From Thalassospira sp. ER-Se-21-Dark (lineage in GTDB: Bacteria > Pseudomonadota > Alphaproteobacteria > Rhodospirillales > Thalassospiraceae), in assembly GCF_017922435.1 (NCBI RefSeq), contig NZ_VDEZ01000002.1, positions 806,001-870,000 of the forward strand: DNA of 64,000 nucleotides, read 5' to 3'. The stretch's first letter is position 1, and every line of letters begins with the position of its first letter. A program made the position numbers and the translations under genes. This document shows, piece after piece, positions 58,599-64,000 of this stretch. The notes under the pieces are model-generated. The model was not told the origin of the DNA. It made no database searches and was given only the letters and a program-made list of their open reading frames with translations.

Positions 58599-59996
58599 CT
58601 AGAAGTGGATCGCACGGCCATAGGCGTCAAGGACCGACTCATGCATCATTTCCGAAAGCGTCGGATGCGGGAAGACCGTATGCATCAGATCTTCCTCGGT
58701 CGTTTCAAGACCCATCGCAACCACAAAGCCCTGGATCAGTTCGGTCACTTCCGCACCGACCATGTGCGCGCCAAGCAACTCGCCGGTCTTGGCATCAAAC
58801 ACGGTCTTGACCAGACCTTCGGCCTCGCCAAGGGCAACCGCCTTGCCATTGCCAATGAACGGGAACTTGCCGACCTTGACTTCATAACCGGCCTCTTTGG
58901 CCTTGGCTTCGGTCAGGCCGACACTTGCGACCTGCGGATGGCAATAGGTGCACCCCGGAATCTTGCGCGGATCAAGCGGATGAACGCCTTTGACACCGGC
59001 AATCTTTTCAATGCAGATAACACCTTCGTGCTCGGCCTTGTGGGCGAGCATCGGCGGACCGGCAACGTCACCAATGGCATAGATGCCCGGTTCTGCAGTT
59101 GCCGAATATTCGTCGGTATCAATCACATTGCGATCAACCTTGACCTTGGTGGTTTCAAGACCAAGACCTTCTGTATTGCCGATCACACCAACGGCCGAAA
59201 TTACACGATCAACGGTCAATTCCTGTTTCTTGCCGTCCTTGGTTTCCACCGTGACAACAACGTTATCGGAATTGCGCTTAAGGTTCGCGACCTTGGCTTC
59301 GGTCAGGATTTTCATCCCGTCCTTGGTCATCATCTTCTGCGCCAGGCCAGCGACTTCCTTGTCTTCAACCGGCATGATCTGCGGCATGATTTCCACCACG
59401 GTCACATCCGCACCCATGGTGTGATAGAAGCTGGCAAACTCGATCCCGATGGCACCGGACCCCACTACAACAAGGCTTTTGGGCATCTTGTCAGGCGTCA
59501 TCGCCTTTTTGTAGTCCCAGACAACCTTGCCGTCGGCCTCAAGACCCGGCAGTGAACGGGCGCGCGCACCGGTCGCGATGATATAATTCTTCGCGGTATA
59601 GGTGCCCTTGTCCTTGCCTTCGACCACGATCTTTTTCGGGCCGTCGAACTTGGCTTCACCGTTGATCACGGTCACCTTGTTCTTTTTCAGCAAATGACCA
59701 ACACCACCGGCAAGCTGCTTGGAAACACCGCGCGAACGCTGAATCACTGCATCCAGATCAAAGGACGGCTTTTCACATGAAAGACCATAATCCTTTGCGT
59801 GGTGCATGTTGCGATAAACTTCGGCCGAACGCAGCAGCGCCTTGGTCGGGATGCAGCCCCAGTTCAGGCAAATACCGCCAACATGTTCACGTTCGACAAC
59901 AGCCGTTTTCAGGCCAAGCTGGGCCGCACGGATTGCGGTTACATAACCACCCGGGCCTGCGCCAATCACGATTACGTCGAAATTGTTATCCGCCAT
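58599..59996 (-). CDS. lpd: Dihydrolipoamide dehydrogenase (E3)
   Basis: E3 reoxidises dihydrolipoamide with NAD. The 465-residue protein has the FAD motif VIGAGPGGYVTAIRA, the redox disulfide Cys43-Cys48 in GGICLNWGCIPTKALL, the NAD site (VVGSGAIGIEF) and the C-terminal His-Glu pair in HTVFPHPTLSEMMHE. It follows pdhC by 95 bp and precedes lipA by 125 bp. Confidence 0.97.
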   Translation of the reverse strand: MADNNFDVIVIGAGPGGYVTAIRAAQLGLKTAVVEREHVGGICLNWGCIPTKALLRSAEVYRNMHHAKDYGLSCEKPSFDLDAVIQRSRGVSKQLAGGVGHLLKKNKVTVINGEAKFDGPKKIVVEGKDKGTYTAKNYIIATGARARSLPGLEADGKVVWDYKKAMTPDKMPKSLVVVGSGAIGIEFASFYHTMGADVTVVEIMPQIMPVEDKEVAGLAQKMMTKDGMKILTEAKVANLKRNSDNVVVTVETKDGKKQELTVDRVISAVGVIGNTEGLGLETTKVKVDRNVIDTDEYSATAEPGIYAIGDVAGPPMLAHKAEHEGVICIEKIAGVKGVHPLDPRKIPGCTYCHPQVASVGLTEAKAKEAGYEVKVGKFPFIGNGKAVALGEAEGLVKTVFDAKTGELLGAHMVGAEVTELIQGFVVAMGLETTEEDLMHTVFPHPTLSEMMHESVLDAYGRAIHF

Positions 59997-60091
59997 CGTA
60001 GGATCTCCTTCGCCTGCCCAATAATGGTTACAGGTCTTTTAAATTCAAATGCTTGCGGGGACTTGTTAAAGCCCCCGCGCAACTTTGGACC

Positions 60092-61429
60092 CTAGAGCAA
60101 CATGCTCAGCGGATCTTCAATAAGCTTTTTGAATTCGGCCATGAATTCCGCACCGACTGCGCCATCGACCGCGCGATGGTCAACAGAAAGGGTGCAGGTC
60201 ATGACAGTGGCGATTGCCAGTGCACCGTCCTTGACGACCGGGCGCTGTTCACCCGCACCAACTGCAAGGATGCAGCCCTGCGGCGGATTGATAATCGCCG
60301 AGAAGTCCTTGATGCCGAACATGCCAAGGTTGGAGACCGAGAAAGTCCCGCCCTGATAATCTTCCGGCTTCAGTTTGCCGTCACGTGCCTTGCCAGCCAG
60401 TGCCTTCATCTCGCCTGAGATTTCAGCAAGGCCTTTCGAACCGGCATCACGAACAACCGGCGTGATCAGGCCACCTTCGATGGCAACCGCCACCGAGATA
60501 TCCTGTTTCTTGCACTGCAGGGTCGCCTTGTCGGTCCAGATGGAGTTCGCAGCCGGAACCTTTTTCAGCGCCAGCGAAACCGCACGGATGACGAAATCAT
60601 TGACCGAAATCTTGACACCCTCGCCCGCCTTTTCATTCAGCTGCTTGCGGGTGGCCAACAGATTGTCGAGTTCGCAATCCACCGTCAGGTAGAAGTGCGG
60701 AACCTGCTGCTTGGATTCGGTCAGGCGACGCGCGATGGTTTTGCGCATGCCGCTGTTCGGAATTTCTTCGTATTCCGGCAGACCGGTAAGATCCGGGTTC
60801 CAGCCAGATGCGGCCGGTGCACTTGCTGCTGCCGGTGCATCTGCAGATTTCTTGTCTTCGGATGCGGCGGATTTTTCGGCCGGTTTCGACGACAGAGCCG
60901 CTTCGATGTCGCGTTTCACGATACGACCACGCGGGCCCGAACCGGAAACATCGGAAAGCTCGACACCTTCGTTGGCGGCAATTCGCCGCGCAAGCGGGCT
61001 TGCCTTGATGCGCTTGCCACCGGAAACCGGGGCGGCCGGTGCCGGCTTATCGTCACCAGAAGCCGATTTTTCGGCTGCTGCTGGTGCTTTTTCCTCTTTG
61101 GCGTCGTCCTTGGCCGGCGCACTTTCACCGCCACCAGACGTGCTGGCCGCAGACGTGTCCGCGCCCTCAAGCGCGCTTTCGTCTTCGTCTTCCTCAAGCA
61201 GCAACGCGATAACTTCGTTTACCGCAACGTTTTCGCTGCCTTCAGAAACAAGGATTTTACCGATCTTGCCTTCGTCGACGGCTTCGACTTCCATCGTGGC
61301 TTTGTCGGTTTCGATTTCGGCGATGACGTCACCCGATTCAACGGTGTCGCCTTCCTTGACGTGCCATTTCGCCAAGGTGCCTTCGGTCATGGTCGGCGAC
61401 AAGGCCGGCATCAATACTTTTACAGGCAT
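60092..61429 (-). CDS. pdhC: Pyruvate dehydrogenase E2, dihydrolipoyllysine acetyltransferase
   Basis: E2 passes the acetyl group to CoA. The 445-residue protein has one lipoyl domain (Lys43 in [12 protein letters not shown]), an Ala/Glu/Ser/Lys-rich linker, a subunit-binding domain near 140-180 ([21 protein letters not shown]) and a catalytic domain with [15 protein letters not shown] at the end. The lipoyl domain is close to that of the E1-beta gene upstream. It lies 64 bp after pdhB. Confidence 0.96.
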   Translation of the reverse strand: MPVKVLMPALSPTMTEGTLAKWHVKEGDTVESGDVIAEIETDKATMEVEAVDEGKIGKILVSEGSENVAVNEVIALLLEEDEDESALEGADTSAASTSGGGESAPAKDDAKEEKAPAAAEKSASGDDKPAPAAPVSGGKRIKASPLARRIAANEGVELSDVSGSGPRGRIVKRDIEAALSSKPAEKSAASEDKKSADAPAAASAPAASGWNPDLTGLPEYEEIPNSGMRKTIARRLTESKQQVPHFYLTVDCELDNLLATRKQLNEKAGEGVKISVNDFVIRAVSLALKKVPAANSIWTDKATLQCKKQDISVAVAIEGGLITPVVRDAGSKGLAEISGEMKALAGKARDGKLKPEDYQGGTFSVSNLGMFGIKDFSAIINPPQGCILAVGAGEQRPVVKDGALAIATVMTCTLSVDHRAVDGAVGAEFMAEFKKLIEDPLSMLL

Positions 61430-61493
61430 GAACGCATTCTCCCGGTAACGGGGCGGCGCGGAGTAACCCGCGACCAGCCCCTGTCCGTCTTAC

Positions 61494-62942
61494 TTAGCGA
61501 TAGCAAACGGCCTTGGCCGCGGCGACGATGTGGCTGTCCTGCGGAAGCGCAAGCGCCTCCAGGTTGGCAGCATACGGCATCGGAACGTCTTCGCCGGTTA
61601 CACGGGCAACCGGTGCATCGAGGTAATCAAATGCATGTTCCATCGCAACAGACGCGATTTCCGCACCAATACCCGAGAAGTGCCAGCCTTCCTCAACAGT
61701 CACCAGACGGTTGGTCTTCATGACCGAACGCACGATGGTGTTCACATCCAGCGGACGGATGGTGCGCAGGTTGATGACCTCTGCCGAGATGCCCTGCTCT
61801 GCCAGTTGCTCGGCCGCCTTAAGCGCCTTGCCCACCATGATCGAGAAAGCAACGATGGTGACATCGGTCCCTTCGCGTTCGATCTTGGCCTGACCAATCG
61901 GCAGGACGAAATCTTCGTCGTCAGGCACTTCGAAGCTCTGACCGTACATGATTTCGTTTTCAAGGAAGACAATCGGGTTCGGGTCGCGAATAGCCGCCTT
62001 CAGAAGGCCTTTGGCGTCTGCGGCCGACCACGGTGCAACAACCTTAAGACCCGGGCAATGGGCATACCAGGATGCATAGCACTGCGAGTGCTGGGCACCG
62101 ACGCGCGATGCCGCACCGTTCGGGCCACGGAACACGATCGGGCAGCCAAGCTGGCCACCGGACATGTACAGCGTCTTCGCAGCAGAGTTGATGATCTGGT
62201 CAATCGCCTGCATTGCGAAGTTAAAGGTCATGAATTCCAGAACCGGCTTAAGGCCCATAAAGGCCGAACCGGTTGCAAGGCCGGTGAAACCGTGCTCGGT
62301 GATCGGGGTATCGATCACGCGCTTGTCACCGAATTCATCCAAAAGACCCTGGGTAACCTTGTAGGCCCCCTGATACTGCGCAACTTCTTCACCCATGACG
62401 AAGACGTTTTCGTCAGAACGCATTTCTTCGGCCATTGCATCGCGCAGGGCTTCACGAACGGTCTGGGTTTTAAAGCTGGTATAGGTCTTTTCGTCCTGGG
62501 TCGCGTTCATCACGCTCATTGCGCGCGGCTCAGCGTCAGAACGTTCAATCGCACCGCTGGCAGAAACCGGTGCGGCATTCGAAGATGCCGGGGCTTTGTC
62601 AGATGATTCTTCCTTGGAAGACTCTTCTTCTTTTGCCGGTGCGGCGTCTTTTTTGGGTTCAGAGGACGCAGAAACGTTATCAAGTGCTGACGCGTCTTCG
62701 TCTTCTTCAAGGATATAGGCAATCACCTGGTTGACCGCGACATTCTCGGTACCGGCTTCGATAACGAGCTTACCAATGGTGCCCTCGTCTACGGCCTCGA
62801 CTTCCATCGTGGCTTTGTCGGTTTCGATTTCTGCGATCACGTCACCGGATGCGACAGTGTCGCCTTCCTTGACGTTCCATTTGGCAAGTGTGCCTTCGGT
62901 CATGGTCGGCGACAGGGCCGGCATCAAAACTTCAATCGGCAT
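61494..62942 (-). CDS. pdhB: Pyruvate dehydrogenase E1 beta, fused to a lipoyl domain
   Basis: E1 beta forms half of the thiamine diphosphate enzyme. The 482-residue protein is longer than the usual 330 because residues 1-80 are a lipoyl domain with Lys43 in [12 protein letters not shown], followed by an acidic/alanine linker (about 85-140). The catalytic part has [13 protein letters not shown] and [18 protein letters not shown]. The fusion is usual in alphaproteobacteria and Rhodospirillales. It lies 54 bp after pdhA. Confidence 0.96.
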   Translation of the reverse strand: MPIEVLMPALSPTMTEGTLAKWNVKEGDTVASGDVIAEIETDKATMEVEAVDEGTIGKLVIEAGTENVAVNQVIAYILEEDEDASALDNVSASSEPKKDAAPAKEEESSKEESSDKAPASSNAAPVSASGAIERSDAEPRAMSVMNATQDEKTYTSFKTQTVREALRDAMAEEMRSDENVFVMGEEVAQYQGAYKVTQGLLDEFGDKRVIDTPITEHGFTGLATGSAFMGLKPVLEFMTFNFAMQAIDQIINSAAKTLYMSGGQLGCPIVFRGPNGAASRVGAQHSQCYASWYAHCPGLKVVAPWSAADAKGLLKAAIRDPNPIVFLENEIMYGQSFEVPDDEDFVLPIGQAKIEREGTDVTIVAFSIMVGKALKAAEQLAEQGISAEVINLRTIRPLDVNTIVRSVMKTNRLVTVEEGWHFSGIGAEIASVAMEHAFDYLDAPVARVTGEDVPMPYAANLEALALPQDSHIVAAAKAVCYR

Positions 62943-62995
62943 TGTTCCCTCTCTCCCGGGAAATATCGTTCAAAAGCGGTTCGCAGAGCTTGCGA

Positions 62996-64000
62996 TCACG
63001 CGTCGATCAGAATGTCGGTAAACAGTTCGGAAACATCCGGTTCCGGGCTGTTCTGCGCGAACTCGGCCGCTTTTGCGACTTCGGCTTTAACTTCCTTGTC
63101 GATGTCTTTCAGACCGGATTCATCAATGATGTCGCCGTCGATCAGGAGTTTTTTGACCATATCAATCGGATCGTGCTCTTTACGCATTTTGTCGAGCTCG
63201 TCCTTGGTACGGTATTTCGCCGGGTCGGACATCGAATGCCCGCGATAGCGATAGGTTTTCAGCTCAAGGATATAAGGCCCCTTGCCTGAACGGCAATGTT
63301 CCACGGCGCGTTCACCAGCAGCCTTGACCGCCAGAACGTCCATGCCATCAACCTGCTCACCGGGAATGCCATAGGCCTTACCGCGTTCATACAGATCAGG
63401 GCTCGACGAGTGACGCTGGGTCGAAGTGCCCATCGCATACTGGTTGTTCTCGATGCAATAAATCACCGGAAGCTGCCAAAGGGCTGCCATGTTGAAGGCT
63501 TCATAGACCTGGCCCTGGTTGACGGCACCGTCACCAAGATAGGTCATGCAAACCTTGTTTTCGCCACGGTATTTGTAGCTAAAGGCAATACCGGTTCCGA
63601 GCGGAACCTGCGCACCTACGATACCATGACCACCATAGAAATTCTTTTCCTTGGAGAACATGTGCATCGAGCCGCCTTTACCGCGGGAATACCCGCCTTC
63701 GCGGCCCGTCAGTTCGGCCATCACACCGGCGGCATCCATGCCAGTTGCAAGCATATGCCCGTGATCGCGATAACTGGTGATAACACCATCTTCGTTCGAT
63801 GCGGCGGCCTGCATGCCGACAACAACAGCTTCCTGCCCGATATAAAGGTGGCAGAAACCGCCAATGAGACCCATGCCATACAGCTGACCGGCTTTTTCTT
63901 CAAAGCGACGGATCAGAAGCATTTCACGGTAATATTTGAGGAGATCGTCACTGCTCGCCTGATTGTCGGCGCGCGTCGTGCCGCGTTTGCGTTTTGGTGT
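62996..64000 (-). CDS. pdhA: Pyruvate dehydrogenase E1 alpha (N-terminus cut by window edge)
   Basis: E1 alpha binds thiamine diphosphate and decarboxylates pyruvate. The frame stays open to the right edge, with a basic start-like part (PKRKRGTTRADNQASSDDLLKYY) before MLLIRRFEEKAGQ, so only the first few residues are missing. The ThDP motif GDGAVNQGQVYEAFNMAALW and the regulatory-loop style YRYRGHSMSDPAKYR are present. It is the first gene of pdhA-pdhB-pdhC-lpd-lipA. Confidence 0.95.
   Translation of the reverse strand, partial: TPKRKRGTTRADNQASSDDLLKYYREMLLIRRFEEKAGQLYGMGLIGGFCHLYIGQEAVVVGMQAAASNEDGVITSYRDHGHMLATGMDAAGVMAELTGREGGYSRGKGGSMHMFSKEKNFYGGHGIVGAQVPLGTGIAFSYKYRGENKVCMTYLGDGAVNQGQVYEAFNMAALWQLPVIYCIENNQYAMGTSTQRHSSSPDLYERGKAYGIPGEQVDGMDVLAVKAAGERAVEHCRSGKGPYILELKTYRYRGHSMSDPAKYRTKDELDKMRKEHDPIDMVKKLLIDGDIIDESGLKDIDKEVKAEVAKAAEFAQNSPEPDVSELFTDILIDA

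Overview
The window reads as one contiguous piece of an alphaproteobacterial chromosome, most like a marine Rhodospirillales bacterium of the Thalassospira type. This is inference from gene content and order: an operon order of rpiB-glyA-nrdR-ribD, folK-rpoZ-rsh, pdxJ-acpS-lepB-rnc-era-recO, an E1-beta subunit of pyruvate dehydrogenase fused to a lipoyl domain, a MucR/Ros regulator, a DUF1127 microprotein, and moderate GC. Genes are dense and codon use looks even. I saw no tRNA, rRNA, insertion sequence, prophage, CRISPR array or plasmid module.

Layout. 1-3014 (minus): rpiB, glyA, nrdR, ribD (ribD runs off the left edge). 3479-3898: a MucR-type regulator. 4022-9737 (minus): a complete branched-chain amino acid ABC importer (livH-livM-livG-livF, a small membrane protein, livK). 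10090-13613 (minus): a small conserved protein and a valine-degradation operon (isobutyryl-CoA dehydrogenase, 3-hydroxyisobutyryl-CoA hydrolase, 3-hydroxyisobutyrate dehydrogenase). The importer and this operon together look like a valine uptake and catabolism block. 13841-19998: metY, a DeoR regulator with an MFS transporter, hemB, a HAD protein and a DUF1127 microprotein. 20108-26848: a malonyl-CoA-synthetase-like ligase, an ornithine/lysine decarboxylase, an aldehyde dehydrogenase, threonine ammonia-lyase and a flavin reductase. 27105-29834: motA, motB and bpt. 30019-33179: a TRAP transporter with the binding-protein gene convergent to the permease genes.

33417-44618 (minus) is housekeeping: parC, recO, two overlapping tiny membrane proteins, era, rnc, lepB, acpS, pdxJ, a DUF2062 protein, rsh (ppGpp synthetase/hydrolase), rpoZ and folK. 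44849-48035 (plus): a NYN-domain protein, family-5 uracil-DNA glycosylase and recQ. 48077-50791 (minus): an exported glutathione peroxidase overlapping a small molybdoenzyme, smpB and dapA. 51000-53829: a lytic transglycosylase and a haloacid dehalogenase. 53967-55707 (minus): bactofilin overlapping an M23 peptidase. 55915-56957: pgpA and a CinA-type amidohydrolase. 56961-64000 (minus): pdhA (cut by the right edge), pdhB, pdhC, lpd, lipA and a RatA/COQ10-like protein, which join pyruvate dehydrogenase to the enzyme that makes its lipoyl cofactor.

No obvious new defence or biosynthetic system is present. The most interesting leads are regulatory or small: an 8-6-8 inverted repeat shared by separate catabolic promoters; a LiuR-like operator before the valine operon; a possible leader peptide plus hairpin before threonine ammonia-lyase; a pair of overlapping membrane microproteins between era and recO; a small membrane protein inside the liv operon; and a MucR protein whose zinc-ligand set is incomplete.
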